Positions 27,319 to 35,342 of a stretch of DNA of 64,000 nucleotides are shown here, one piece after another (the stretch's first letter is position 1; every line of letters begins with the position of its first letter). This DNA is from Aurantimonas sp036549475 (lineage in GTDB: Bacteria > Pseudomonadota > Alphaproteobacteria > Rhizobiales > Rhizobiaceae): assembly GCF_036549475.1 (NCBI RefSeq), contig NZ_JAZHLI010000023.1:1-64000 (forward strand), written 5' to 3'. A program made the translations under genes and the position numbers. The notes beneath the pieces are model-generated. The model was given only the letters and a program-made list of their open reading frames with translations, did no database searches and was not told where the DNA came from.

Positions 27319-27993
27319 ATGGACAATGCGCTGCTGGAGCGGCTGGAGACGGTGCGGGAAGCGATCGCGCGGGCGTGCAGGGAGGCCGGACGCCCGGAGG
27401 ATGCGGTGGCCCTGGTCGCAGTGTCCAAGACCCATGACGGCGAGGCGATCCTGCCGGTGCTGGAGGCTGGCCAACGGATCTTCGGCGAGAACAAGGTGCA
27501 GGAGGCCAAGGCCAAGTGGCCGGCACTGCGCGAGCGCTTCGACGACATCGAGTTGCGGCTGATCGGGCCGCTGCAGTCGAACAAGGCCGGCGAGGCGGTG
27601 GCGCTGTTCGACGTGATCGAGAGCGTCGACCGCGAGAAGATCGCCCGCGAGCTCGCCAAGGAGATGACCAAGCAGGGACGCCGCCCGCGGCTCTACGTGC
27701 AGGTCAACACCGGCGAGGAAGAGCAGAAGGCCGGCATCGCGACGACCGAGGCGGTGGATTTCGTGGCCCGCTGCCGGGACGAGCACGGTCTTCAGATCGA
27801 GGGGCTGATGTGCATCCCGCCGGCCGACGACAAGCCCGGGCCGCATTTTGCGCTGCTGGAGAAGATCGCCCGCGAAGCCGGCGTCGCGAAGCTGTCCATG
27901 GGCATGTCGGGCGATTACGAGATCGCGATCGGCTTCGGCGCGACCTCGGTTCGGGTGGGATCCGCGATCTTCGGCGCCCGCGACTACGGCTGA
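27319..27993 (+). CDS. YggS family pyridoxal phosphate homeostasis protein
   Basis: PLP-binding protein of the YggS/PROSC family that buffers vitamin B6 and affects amino acid balance. 224 residues from the ATG at 27319 (MDNALLERLETVREAI), behind AGGGAG. Motifs: VAVSKTHDGEAILPVLEAG with the PLP Lys near 36, FGENKVQEA near 55, LIGPLQSNKAGEAV near 78, LYVQVNTGEEEQKAGI near 128, and LSMGMSGDYEIAI near 192. It is divergent from leuS. Confidence 0.94.
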   Translation: MDNALLERLETVREAIARACREAGRPEDAVALVAVSKTHDGEAILPVLEAGQRIFGENKVQEAKAKWPALRERFDDIELRLIGPLQSNKAGEAVALFDVIESVDREKIARELAKEMTKQGRRPRLYVQVNTGEEEQKAGIATTEAVDFVARCRDEHGLQIEGLMCIPPADDKPGPHFALLEKIAREAGVAKLSMGMSGDYEIAIGFGATSVRVGSAIFGARDYG

Positions 27994-28123
27994 GATCTCC
28001 CGGGTGGAAGCGCCCTGCCCGCCCTGGCCTCGTGCGTTCGCGCGTCCTGTGCCCGGAGTGTGAAACCGCGGGCCTGCTCGCCCGTTACGGGCAGGACCGA
28101 CCCCGCCCGCAAAGGACCACATC

Positions 28124-28519
28124 ATGGGATTTTCCGACTTCAACCTGGCTGGCGTGTTCGTCGCCGCCCTCCTCGCCTTCGTCTTCGGCTTTGTCTGGCA
28201 CCGCGCCCTCGAAAAGCCCTGGATGACGGCGAGCGGCTATGGCGGCCGGCCGGCGCTGAAGCCGGGTCCCCTGGCCATCGTCTTCCTGGCGGAACTGATG
28301 ATGGCCGGCGTCCTGGCCGGCATCATCGGCCATATCGGTCCCGTGACCATCGGCAATGCGCTGATCACGGGCATTCTCGGCTGGGCGGGCTTCGTGCTGA
28401 CGGCCATGGTGGTCGATCACTCCTACGAGGCACGGTCGCGTCGGCTAACCTATCTGAATGCCGCCCACTGGCTGGGCGTGCTGATCATCATGAGCGTGAC
28501 GATCGGCCAGTTCGGCTGA
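28124..28519 (+). CDS. DUF1761 membrane protein
   Basis: A 131-residue integral membrane protein with about four helices (residues 8-26, 48-66, 72-94, 109-127). The FGFVWHRALEKPWM segment near 21, the loop after helix 1 and the C-terminal HWLGVLIIMSVTIGQFG fit the DUF1761 family. No function is established. It lies alone between the YggS gene and acs and is followed by a hairpin terminator. Confidence 0.85.
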   Translation: MGFSDFNLAGVFVAALLAFVFGFVWHRALEKPWMTASGYGGRPALKPGPLAIVFLAELMMAGVLAGIIGHIGPVTIGNALITGILGWAGFVLTAMVVDHSYEARSRRLTYLNAAHWLGVLIIMSVTIGQFG

Positions 28520-28542
28520 GACGACGGGGCCTGAAACCCCGC

Positions 28543-28583
28543 GAAAGTATGACGCCGGCGAACTGGACCCTGCCGGCGCTTTC
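28543..28583 (+). terminator. terminator after DUF1761 gene
   Basis: Stem GAAAG...CGCCGGC (28543-28559) pairs with GCCGGCG and CTTTC (28572-28583), with a 3-nt bulge between the two stem blocks. The T-run is short. Confidence 0.45.
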
Positions 28584-28641
28584 ACCCTAGATTGCCTGCC
28601 CAATGCCGGGCGAACCCGGCGCCAGCACGGGAGGCGATTCG

Positions 28642-30591
28642 ATGACCACGATCCACGTCAAGGACGACTGGAAGGCGCGCGCGAAGCTGACGGACGAGCA
28701 GTATCGCGACTGGTACCGCCGCAGTGTCGAGGATCCGGACGGCTTCTGGGGTGAGCACGGCCGGCGCCTCGACTGGATCAAGCCCTATCAGAAGGTGAAG
28801 AACACCTCCTTCGCCCCGGGAAACATCGACATCCGCTGGTTCGAGGACGGCACGCTGAACGTGGCGGCCAACTGCATCGACCGGCATCTGGCGACGCGCG
28901 GCGACCAGACGGCCATCCTCTGGGAGGGGGACGACCCGGCCGAATCCCGGGCGATCACGTACCGGCAGCTCCACGAGGAGGTGTCGCGCATGGCCAATGT
29001 GCTGAAGGATCGCGGCGTCCGGAAGGGCGACCGGGTGACCATCTACATGCCGATGGTGCCCGAGGCGGCCTATGCGATGCTGGCCTGTGCCCGGATCGGC
29101 GCCATCCATTCGGTGGTGTTCGGGGGCTTTTCGCCGGACGCTCTGGGCGGCCGGATCGAGGGTGCGCAGTCGGACGTGCTGATCACCGCCGACGAGGGCC
29201 TGCGCGGTGGCCGCAAGGTGCCCCTGAAGAAGAATGCCGACCGGGCCTGCGAGATCGCGGCCAAGGCCGGACAGACGGTCAAGACGATGCTCGTGATCCG
29301 GCGCACCGGCGGCGACGTCACCTGGCAGGAAGGCCGGGACGTCTGGTGGCACGAGGCGCGGGAGACCGTGTCCGCCGACTGCCCGCCCGCCGAGATGTCC
29401 GCCGAGGATCCGCTGTTCATCCTCTACACGTCCGGCTCGACGGGCAAGCCGAAGGGCGTGCTGCACACGTCCGGCGGCTATCTCGTCTACGCCGCGATCA
29501 CCCATGAATATGTCTTCGACTACCATGAGGGCGACGTCTACTGGTGCACCGCCGATGTCGGCTGGGTGACCGGCCACAGCTACATCGTCTATGGCCCGCT
29601 CGCCAACGGCGCCACGACGCTGATGTTCGAGGGCGTTCCCAACTATCCCGACGCCTCGCGCTTCTGGCAGGTAATCGACAAGCACAAGGTCAACATCTTC
29701 TACACCGCGCCGACCGCGATCCGCTCGCTGATGGGCGCCGGCGACGAGATGGTCACCAAGACCTCGCGCGCCAGCCTGAAGGTGCTGGGCACGGTGGGCG
29801 AGCCGATCAACCCGGAGGTCTGGAGCTGGTACTACCGGGTCGTCGGCGACGAGAGGTCGCCGGTCGTCGACACGTGGTGGCAGACCGAGACCGGTGGCAT
29901 CCTGATTACCCCGCTGCCGGGCGCCACGGACCTGAAGCCCGGTTCGGCGACGCGGCCGTTCTTCGGCGTGCAGCCGCAGCTGGTCGACAATGTCGGCACG
30001 GTGCTGGACGGCGCCAACGACGGCAATCTCTGCATCACCGAGTCCTGGCCGGGCCAGATGCGCACGGTCTACGGCGATCACGAGCGCTTCGAGCAGACTT
30101 ATTTCGCGACCTATCCGAACAAGTACTTCACCGGCGACGGCGCGCGCCGCGACGACGACGGCTACTGGTGGATCACCGGCCGCGTCGACGACGTGATCAA
30201 TGTGTCCGGCCATCGCATGGGCACCGCAGAGGTGGAATCGGCGCTGGTGTCCCATGCCAAGGTGTCCGAGGCGGCCGTGGTCGGCTATCCGCACGACATC
30301 AAGGGGCAGGGAATCTACTGTTACGTCACGCTGATGGAGGGCGAGGACCCGTCGGACGCGTTGCAGAAGGAGCTCGTGGCCCATGTGCGCAACGAGATCG
30401 GTCCCATCGCATCGCCTGACAAGATCCAGTTCGCGCCGGGCCTGCCCAAGACCCGCTCGGGCAAGATCATGCGCCGCATCCTGCGCAAGATCGCCGAGGA
30501 CGATTTCGGCGCGCTGGGCGACACCTCGACCCTGGCCGACCCGGGGGTCGTCGACGACCTGGTCGAGCACCGCCAGAACCGCAAGAGCTGA
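28642..30591 (+). CDS. acs: acetyl-CoA synthetase
   Basis: Activates acetate to acetyl-CoA through acetyl-AMP. 649 residues from the ATG at 28642, preceded by GGGAGG. Motifs of the adenylate-forming family: YTSGSTGKPKGV near 263, the acetate-pocket WCTADVGWVTGHSY near 300, WWQTETGG near 413, and YWWITGRVDDVINVSGHR near 510. The C-terminal PKTRSGKIMRRILRK has the catalytic Lys near 608, the target of acetylation control. An in-frame ATG at 28603 adds 13 unconserved residues. No acetylase or deacetylase gene is nearby. Confidence 0.97.
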   Translation: MTTIHVKDDWKARAKLTDEQYRDWYRRSVEDPDGFWGEHGRRLDWIKPYQKVKNTSFAPGNIDIRWFEDGTLNVAANCIDRHLATRGDQTAILWEGDDPAESRAITYRQLHEEVSRMANVLKDRGVRKGDRVTIYMPMVPEAAYAMLACARIGAIHSVVFGGFSPDALGGRIEGAQSDVLITADEGLRGGRKVPLKKNADRACEIAAKAGQTVKTMLVIRRTGGDVTWQEGRDVWWHEARETVSADCPPAEMSAEDPLFILYTSGSTGKPKGVLHTSGGYLVYAAITHEYVFDYHEGDVYWCTADVGWVTGHSYIVYGPLANGATTLMFEGVPNYPDASRFWQVIDKHKVNIFYTAPTAIRSLMGAGDEMVTKTSRASLKVLGTVGEPINPEVWSWYYRVVGDERSPVVDTWWQTETGGILITPLPGATDLKPGSATRPFFGVQPQLVDNVGTVLDGANDGNLCITESWPGQMRTVYGDHERFEQTYFATYPNKYFTGDGARRDDDGYWWITGRVDDVINVSGHRMGTAEVESALVSHAKVSEAAVVGYPHDIKGQGIYCYVTLMEGEDPSDALQKELVAHVRNEIGPIASPDKIQFAPGLPKTRSGKIMRRILRKIAEDDFGALGDTSTLADPGVVDDLVEHRQNRKS

Positions 30592-30665
30592 ATGCCCTTC
30601 CGGTTCAACGTCTTGGCTGAAGGAGAAAAGCTGGTGCGAGGCTGACGGAATGGGCGGCGACCCTC

Positions 30666-30694
30666 TTGCGCCGCCGCATTTTCCTTCCCATACT
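30666..30694 (+). promoter_or_regulatory. possible sigma-70-type promoter before small ORF
   Basis: TTGCGC (30666-30671) and CATACT (30689-30694) are separated by 17 bp, upstream of the Shine-Dalgarno sequence at 30716-30729. The fit to the consensus is moderate. Confidence 0.35.
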
Positions 30695-30730
30695 CGCCTT
30701 GTGTTCAACGAAGTGAAAGGAGGTGATCCA

Positions 30731-30808
30731 ATGTCGAGTGATTATCTGAAGCCGGTTGGGTCTTTGATTCTCGGTGGTTCGACGGAGCAGCCTCCTCGCT
30801 TCGCCTGA
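30731..30808 (+). CDS. 25-residue ORF behind a perfect Shine-Dalgarno sequence
   Basis: The ATG at 30731 follows AAAGGAGGTGATCC (30716-30729), the full complement of the 16S rRNA 3' end and the strongest ribosome site in the window. The peptide runs from MSSDYLKPVGSLILGGST to EQPPRFA. I do not recognise a family. Near its 3' end the sequence has CCTCCT (30791-30796), able to pair with the AGGAGG of its own ribosome site and lying in the loop of a short GGAGC/GCTTC hairpin. A strong terminator follows 56 bp on. The unit might be a leader peptide, a small protein, or an RNA whose anti-SD loop is the active part. Confidence 0.45.
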   Translation: MSSDYLKPVGSLILGGSTEQPPRFA

Positions 30809-30864
30809 GAATTGCGGATGCCGCGATGCGGTCTTCGACGACCGCCGGCTGACGTCAATCACGG

Positions 30865-30892
30865 GGCCGCTTCCGAAAGGGAGCGGCCTTTT
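30865..30892 (+). terminator. strong intrinsic terminator
   Basis: Ten-bp stem GGCCGCTTCC (30865-30874) and GGGAGCGGCC (30879-30888) with a GAAA tetraloop and four T. It ends the short unit that starts near 30700. A second small hairpin (GCGGTC/GACCGC, 30828-30845) lies before it. Confidence 0.88.
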
Positions 30893-30982
30893 GATTGTCT
30901 GCGACCTGGCGCCCCGCGCCTGTCTGCGCAAGCGATGCGGCGCTGAGCCGGCAAACTTTCCGACACACAGATCCCACGCAAT

Positions 30983-31010
30983 AAGGCCCGCGCCACAGGG
31001 CACGGGCCTT
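30983..31010 (-). terminator. terminator of the PRC-barrel gene
   Basis: Perfect 8-bp stem AAGGCCCG (30983-30990) and CGGGCCTT (31003-31010), about 50 bp beyond the stop of the minus-strand gene. It could also act on plus-strand readthrough. Confidence 0.6.
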
Positions 31011-31059
31011 CCTTCATCTGCGGTCAGAGGGGCGCTGCAGCCCCAATTGGCCGTCAGGC

Positions 31060-31941
31060 TTACTGGGCAGCGGGTGCTGCCTCACCAGCCGGTGCCATGG
31101 CCGGGTCGGCGACGCCGTCGGTATCATCGGCCATCTCTTCCGGCTCGCCATAGGCCGGAGCCTGCTCGAGCTGCTCGCGCGTAACGTTCAGCACGATGCG
31201 GTCCGGCAGATTGTCCTCGCCCACGACCGGAGTCACAGGCTCGGCGGTTGCCGTGGTGCTGGCGGTCGACATGTCCGCATCGCCTGCGGCCATGCCCGTG
31301 CCACCGGCAGCGGGATCGGCAGCCATGCCGGTACCACCGGCCGCCGGAGCGGCAGCGCTGGCCTGCGCATTCACCTCTGCTTCGGTCGGCAGACCCTCGG
31401 TCTTGCCCGGGCCGAACTCCAGTGCGCTCATCGACACGGCGACATCTTTCTGGCCGATGCCGAGGAAGCCGCCGACGCCGACCAGAACGGCCATCACTTC
31501 ACCATCCTCGGAGACCAGCACGTCGCTGATCGAGCCGATGCTCTCGCCGGCTGTGTCATACACGTCCTTGCCGTCCAGATCGGCCACGCGCCACGCACCC
31601 GTCGGGGGAACGGTCACGAAGGGACCTTCGGCAGACGCGCTCGCGGTGTCCATGTCACCATCGGCCGGTGCATCGGACGCCATGCCGGCAGGCTTGTCGG
31701 TCTTGCCGGCTTCACCTTCGGCCGTATCCATGTCCGTCGGCGCTGCGGTGTCAGCCGTGGCATCTTCTTCGGGTACCAGGGTGCCACTCGGTGCTGCCGC
31801 ATCGGTGCTGTCCGACGGCATCGCCGTATCGCTGGCTGCCGGCGGCGTCTCGGCCGGAGCAGCGGGGTTCGTATCCTGCGCAAACGCGGCGAAGGGCATG
31901 ACGACGCCAGCGAGCAGGGCGGTGTAGAAGGACTTTTTCAT
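31060..31941 (-). CDS. exported PRC-barrel domain protein, Ala/Asp-rich
   Basis: A 293-residue protein with a signal peptide (MKKSFYTALLAGVVMPFAAF, cut after AFA). An acidic Ala/Pro/Thr/Asp-rich low-complexity segment (residues 22-100) leads to a PRC-barrel (about 110-180, with WRVADLDGKDVYDTAGESIG and SISDVLVSEDGEVMAVLVGV). A second acidic tail has the direct repeat AAGGTGMAADP/AAGGTGMAAGD near 200-225. The start ATG at 31941 follows GGGAG. The open frame continues upstream for 0.85 kb only by chance. Likely periplasmic or envelope-associated. Many relatives are stress-induced in Hyphomicrobiales. Its ligand is unknown. Confidence 0.85.
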   Translation of the reverse strand: MKKSFYTALLAGVVMPFAAFAQDTNPAAPAETPPAASDTAMPSDSTDAAAPSGTLVPEEDATADTAAPTDMDTAEGEAGKTDKPAGMASDAPADGDMDTASASAEGPFVTVPPTGAWRVADLDGKDVYDTAGESIGSISDVLVSEDGEVMAVLVGVGGFLGIGQKDVAVSMSALEFGPGKTEGLPTEAEVNAQASAAAPAAGGTGMAADPAAGGTGMAAGDADMSTASTTATAEPVTPVVGEDNLPDRIVLNVTREQLEQAPAYGEPEEMADDTDGVADPAMAPAGEAAPAAQ

Positions 31942-32327
31942 GGTGCTAACTCCCGATTTCAGATAGCCGCACAATGATCGGATTGACCAAGAGGTTCCGC
32001 AGGAAAGGCAAATAACGACGATTTTTACACTTGCGGCTTTTGTGTGGCGGAAGCTCACGTCCTGTTGCATGTGGTAACGAGGGGCAGGTTGTTGCCGGGC
32101 CGGCAGGAGAGGAAAGCCGTCTGCTTGCCGGGAAGCCATTGATTCCTGTGGCATTCGGACCCCGGGGCTGCCGGTGTCAGTCCTTTGCGGGGGCCAACCG
32201 GCCTCGTACGGCGACGGCCTGGCGTCGGTCCACATCGCCGTACCGCTTTCCCGCGGACGACGGCGGTGGGTGGGGCCAACGGAACTCTCTGCAGCAGATC
32301 CGGCAAGGCGCAGAGGCGCGAGAACGC
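31942..32327. other. 386-bp intergenic region
   Basis: The first 60 bases hold the promoter of the PRC-barrel gene. In 32041-32327, the remaining part before the stop of the methyltransferase gene, I see no gene, repeat or clear hairpin. Open frames there have no recognisable sequence. Confidence 0.4.
31973..31998 (-). promoter_or_regulatory. possible EcfG-type general-stress promoter
   Basis: On the minus strand GGAACC (31998-31993) and CATT (31976-31973) are 16 bp apart, close to the GGAAC-N16/17-CGTT promoters read by the alphaproteobacterial general-stress sigma factor EcfG. One base of the -10 element differs. It lies 32 bp upstream of the PRC-barrel start. Confidence 0.45.
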
Positions 32328-33608
32328 CTATTCGTACAGGTCGCGGCGGGTCGGCGGAAGCTCTGCCGGTCCCTTGGCGCGGCGCGAGGCGAGGGTCTGG
32401 TAGATCAGCAGGCCGCCGCGCTGGAAGCCGAGGGACACACCGGCCAGATAGAGTAGCCACAGGCGGGCCCGCGGCTCGCCGGCGATGCGACTGGCCTCGG
32501 GCATGTTGGCAAGCAGGCGGTCGTGCCAGAGGCGGCAGGTACGCCCATAATGCTCGCGCCAGTTCTCCACGTCGTGGACCTCGAAGCGATGGGCTTCTAG
32601 GAGCTGCGCCGAATGGCCGACATGGTCGAGTTCGGCGCCGGGAAAAATGTAGCGAATGATCGCCGCGTATTCCCTGGTGCCTTTGCGAAACTTGGCGTCG
32701 GTGGTCTTGGCCGGGCGGGTAATCGCGTGGTGCAGATAGAGCCCGTTCGGTCGCAACAGCTTGCGGACCGCGGTAAGATAGGTCGCGTGGTTGTCCCACC
32801 CGACATGCTCGAACATGCCGATCGAGGCGATCTTGTCGAAGCGGCCAGTAAGGTCCTGGAAGGGCTTCAGTTCGACGGTGATCCTGTCCTGGAGCCCCTT
32901 GGCGGCGATCCGCTCGCAGGCCAGATCGTACTGTGCCTGGCTGAGCGTCACGCCGTGCCCTGTCACACCGTAATGTTCGGCCGCATGAATGAGCAGCGCG
33001 CCCCAGCCGCAGCCGATATCGAGGAAGTGCTCGCCCTCCTTCAGGCGCAGCTTGCGGCAGATCATGTCCAGCTTGTCGCGCTGCGCCCTGTCGATGTCGT
33101 CGTGCCAGCCGTCGAAATAGGCGCAGGAATAGAGCATCCGCTCGTCGAGGAAGAGGCGGTAGAAATCGTTGGAAATGTCATAGTGAAACTGGATTGCCGC
33201 CTGGGAGGAGCCGCTGGCGCCGGCCCCCGTGCCGCTCTGGGGCGCGACGCGGGCCGCCTTCCGGCCGCGCCGGGCCAGTGTGTAAAGCGACGGCAGGGCC
33301 GTTGCGATGGCCAGCCGGTCGATCTGTTTCAGCGCGTCGCGCGTGGGGACATCCGAGCGCGCCGTGGCCACGTCGAAGATCGTTCCGTCCTCGACATCGA
33401 TCGCCCGGGACATCCAGAGCTCGACCGCAGTAACAATGCGCGGGCTGAGCGCGAGCCTGGCGATGGCGGCGGGATCATTCAGCGCCAGGACGGGACCGTC
33501 GGCGGGGCCGATGCGCTCGCCGGTCCACAATCGAACAGCAATCTTCGGCTGGAAGGCGGCTATCGTCTGACGGACGATGGCCTCGAGTCTCGCTTCGCCG
33601 GCTGCCAT
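32328..33608 (-). CDS. cyclopropane-fatty-acyl-phospholipid synthase-like methyltransferase
   Basis: A 426-residue SAM-dependent methyltransferase of the Cfa/mycolic-acid family, which adds a methylene bridge to unsaturated lipid acyl chains. After an N-terminal domain (1-130) comes QFHYDISNDFYRLFLDERMLYSCAYF near 150, then the SAM site HFLDIGCGWGALLIHAAEHYGV near 205, SIGMFEHVGWDNH near 265, and FIFPGAEL-type YIFPGAELDHVGHS near 325. The ATG at 33608 lies after AGGA and only 10 bp from a parS site. Longer in-frame sequence upstream is the parS read as VSRET. The substrate is inferred from the family. Confidence 0.9.
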   Translation of the reverse strand: MAAGEARLEAIVRQTIAAFQPKIAVRLWTGERIGPADGPVLALNDPAAIARLALSPRIVTAVELWMSRAIDVEDGTIFDVATARSDVPTRDALKQIDRLAIATALPSLYTLARRGRKAARVAPQSGTGAGASGSSQAAIQFHYDISNDFYRLFLDERMLYSCAYFDGWHDDIDRAQRDKLDMICRKLRLKEGEHFLDIGCGWGALLIHAAEHYGVTGHGVTLSQAQYDLACERIAAKGLQDRITVELKPFQDLTGRFDKIASIGMFEHVGWDNHATYLTAVRKLLRPNGLYLHHAITRPAKTTDAKFRKGTREYAAIIRYIFPGAELDHVGHSAQLLEAHRFEVHDVENWREHYGRTCRLWHDRLLANMPEASRIAGEPRARLWLLYLAGVSLGFQRGGLLIYQTLASRRAKGPAELPPTRRDLYE

Positions 33609-33617
33609 GGAGAATCC

Positions 33618-33633
33618 TGTTTCACGTGAAACG
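33618..33633. promoter_or_regulatory. parS site at the 5' end of the methyltransferase gene
   Basis: TGTTTCACGTGAAACG matches 15 of 16 bases of the consensus. It lies between the start codon and the probable promoter, so ParB binding might affect this gene. It is about 11 kb beyond parB. Confidence 0.8.
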
Positions 33634-33738
33634 GCATATGGCCGTGGAGAATGGCAGTATGCCGCGCATTCGCGGCTTATGAACAGCTTGGACGCGTTGC
33701 GAAGGGGGATAGCCGCCAAGCGGCGAAGGGGTGAAGAA

Positions 33739-34137
33739 CTAGCTGGCCGCCGAGAGCGGCCCGGCGATATCCATGCGGATCACGATACCATCCGGCATGT
33801 AGAATCCGTTGAAGCGGTTGCCGGAGAATCGCGCGTTTCCGAGGCCCGGCAGGTGCAGGAAGTTTGCCATTCCCTTCATGCCCGGATGGGACACGTCGAC
33901 ATATTCCGTCGATCCGACGTCCAGACCCTGCATCTCGTCATTGTGTCGCGAAATCGTCTCCGCGACGATGCGATAGAATTCCCGCTTGTCCGCCACCACA
34001 GAGGACGGCACAATCCACAGGCGCCAAGTATCGGTGTCTTCCTGATGGACCCACATGACGGCTCTCGGATGCGCTCTCGTGTCATCCAGACGCCGTGTGA
34101 GTGCCTGAGCCTGGCTCACCAATACTGCTTGATCCAC
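33739..34137 (-). CDS. unknown partner of the HEPN gene
   Basis: A 132-residue soluble protein I do not recognise. It starts at a GTG (34137) behind GGAG and overlaps the end of the HEPN gene by 22 bp, so the two are almost surely co-translated. Visible features are AVMWVHQEDTDTWRLWIVPS near 27, a charged helix near 50-70, and a Gly/Asn-rich C-terminal half with HPGMKGMANFLHLPG and FNGFYMPDGIVIRMDI. No signal peptide, membrane segment or DNA-binding motif is seen. It could be an antitoxin or an effector partner, but that rests only on position. Confidence 0.75.
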   Translation of the reverse strand: MDQAVLVSQAQALTRRLDDTRAHPRAVMWVHQEDTDTWRLWIVPSSVVADKREFYRIVAETISRHNDEMQGLDVGSTEYVDVSHPGMKGMANFLHLPGLGNARFSGNRFNGFYMPDGIVIRMDIAGPLSAAS

Positions 34138-34529
34138 CCGAGCACTCCATGTTCACGGTTCGAGATGGCCGCGATGAGGAACTGCGCTTCCGCTGCAGCG
34201 ACCGAGCGATACCTTGCGTCCGGCGACCATTCCGAAGCGATGGCCCAGTTCGCCGCGAATTCATGATCGGCATCCTGAGCGCTCCGAAGCTCACCGCGCA
34301 GGCCCGAAAGGCTAACAAGTTTCATGAACTCATGCGAGTACACATCTCGGATGATCGCCTTGTCGGGGATCGTGTCTGCGGAAATCTGTCGCGCAATGCA
34401 GGCCTTCAAAGCGAGTTCGACGCTGTAGCCCGCTAGGTAATAGGCACTCGACCAACGATGATGTGAAAGCAGCAATGCTGCATCGTCGCATCTTGCCTGT
34501 GCCACGCCGTGAAGGTCCGTCCGACGCAT
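34116..34529 (-). CDS. HEPN-domain protein
   Basis: A 137-residue helical protein from the ATG at 34529, behind GAGGG. The region HHRWSSAYYLAGYSVELALK (about 23-42) followed by ACIARQ is the typical first part of a HEPN domain. RDVYSHEFMKL near 62 supplies an Rx4H motif, the catalytic signature of HEPN ribonucleases. The end (AAAEAQFLIAAISNREHGVLGW) is helical. HEPN proteins of this size act in toxin-antitoxin, abortive-infection or RNA-processing systems, usually with a partner. Here the partner is the overlapping downstream gene. Activity is inferred, not shown. Confidence 0.8.
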   Translation of the reverse strand: MRRTDLHGVAQARCDDAALLLSHHRWSSAYYLAGYSVELALKACIARQISADTIPDKAIIRDVYSHEFMKLVSLSGLRGELRSAQDADHEFAANWAIASEWSPDARYRSVAAAEAQFLIAAISNREHGVLGWIKQYW

Positions 34530-34601
34530 CGTTCGCCCTCGTTTGACGAAGTCCGAGCAAGACAACCGCAAATCTGCGGGAAAGAAAAGAAAGCGCCGTC
34601 C

Positions 34602-35120
34602 TCAGCCGTCGCGGCCGTCCGTCGCGTCCACGGCGCTCAGATCGCCGGGGAGGGCGCCACTGCACCAGTCGCGGCGCTTCCCGCCTTCGTAGCGGACGAC
34701 GAGGCCCTCGCGAAGCAGCGTGCGGGCGAGATCCGGCGGATCGGGCGTCGAAAGGGTGGCAAGGACGCGGCCGAAATACTTGTCGCCGGAAATGCCGGTC
34801 AGCGTCACGGGACCCGTTCCGATCAGTGTCACGAGCCGTTCGGTCGCTGTGGCGGCCGCAGACTTCTCGGCCGCGCAGCTGCCGCGTTTTTCCGGCGCGT
34901 CGATGCCCTTCAGCCGAACGGCGACCTGGACCGCCTGCATGGGCCAGACGAAGGCCTCGACCTCCACCGTGTCCCCATCGCGAACCTTCAGGACACGGGC
35001 TTCGACGGGACCGGAAATCGTCCTGGGATAGTCGTCATCGGCCGCCTGGGACCCGCTGCTGGCCGAGGCGAGCAGGAAGACCGATATGCAACCGAGGATT
35101 GGTCTATAGATAGGTGTCAC
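34602..35120 (-). CDS. secreted thermonuclease-family (SNase) protein
   Basis: A 172-residue staphylococcal-nuclease-like protein. From the GTG at 35120 a signal peptide is seen (YRPILGCISVFLLASASSGS, cut after SQA). The SNase fold follows with VLKVRDGDTVEVEAF (Asp21 equivalent) near 46, VRLKGIDAPEKRG with the catalytic Arg and Glu near 72, and DKYFGRVLATL with the second Arg near 118. Another in-frame ATG at 35198 has no good ribosome site. Exported members degrade DNA and RNA outside the cytoplasm. It is 72 bp upstream of the HEPN gene on the same strand. Confidence 0.85.
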   Translation of the reverse strand: MTPIYRPILGCISVFLLASASSGSQAADDDYPRTISGPVEARVLKVRDGDTVEVEAFVWPMQAVQVAVRLKGIDAPEKRGSCAAEKSAAATATERLVTLIGTGPVTLTGISGDKYFGRVLATLSTPDPPDLARTLLREGLVVRYEGGKRRDWCSGALPGDLSAVDATDGRDG

Positions 35121-35342
35121 GTCATCTGCCAGCGAATCGCAAGGGACGTCGGGCAATATTCCTAGTCCGGACTCCGCGCAAGATGGCAGGTAAGGCATAC
35201 AGCGCCGGGCGTCGCATGACGCAGGGTCAAGCAAGCTGCTCTCACTGCGTCGCCGGTAGGACGCCGGCCCCACAATCGCCGGGAGAAATGCCGATCCGCG
35301 AACAACGCGAATGCGGGGTGCGCGCAAGCGCCTTGGGGGATG

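Noticed and set aside
24459..27437. 992-codon open frame opposite leuS
   Set aside because: Antisense shadow of a high-G+C gene. The minus-strand frame has all leucyl-tRNA synthetase motifs.
31942..32799. Open minus-strand frame extending the PRC-barrel gene upstream to 32799
   Set aside because: The signal peptide and ribosome site at 31941 fix the start. The extension overlaps the methyltransferase gene in another frame and is Arg/Pro-rich shadow sequence.
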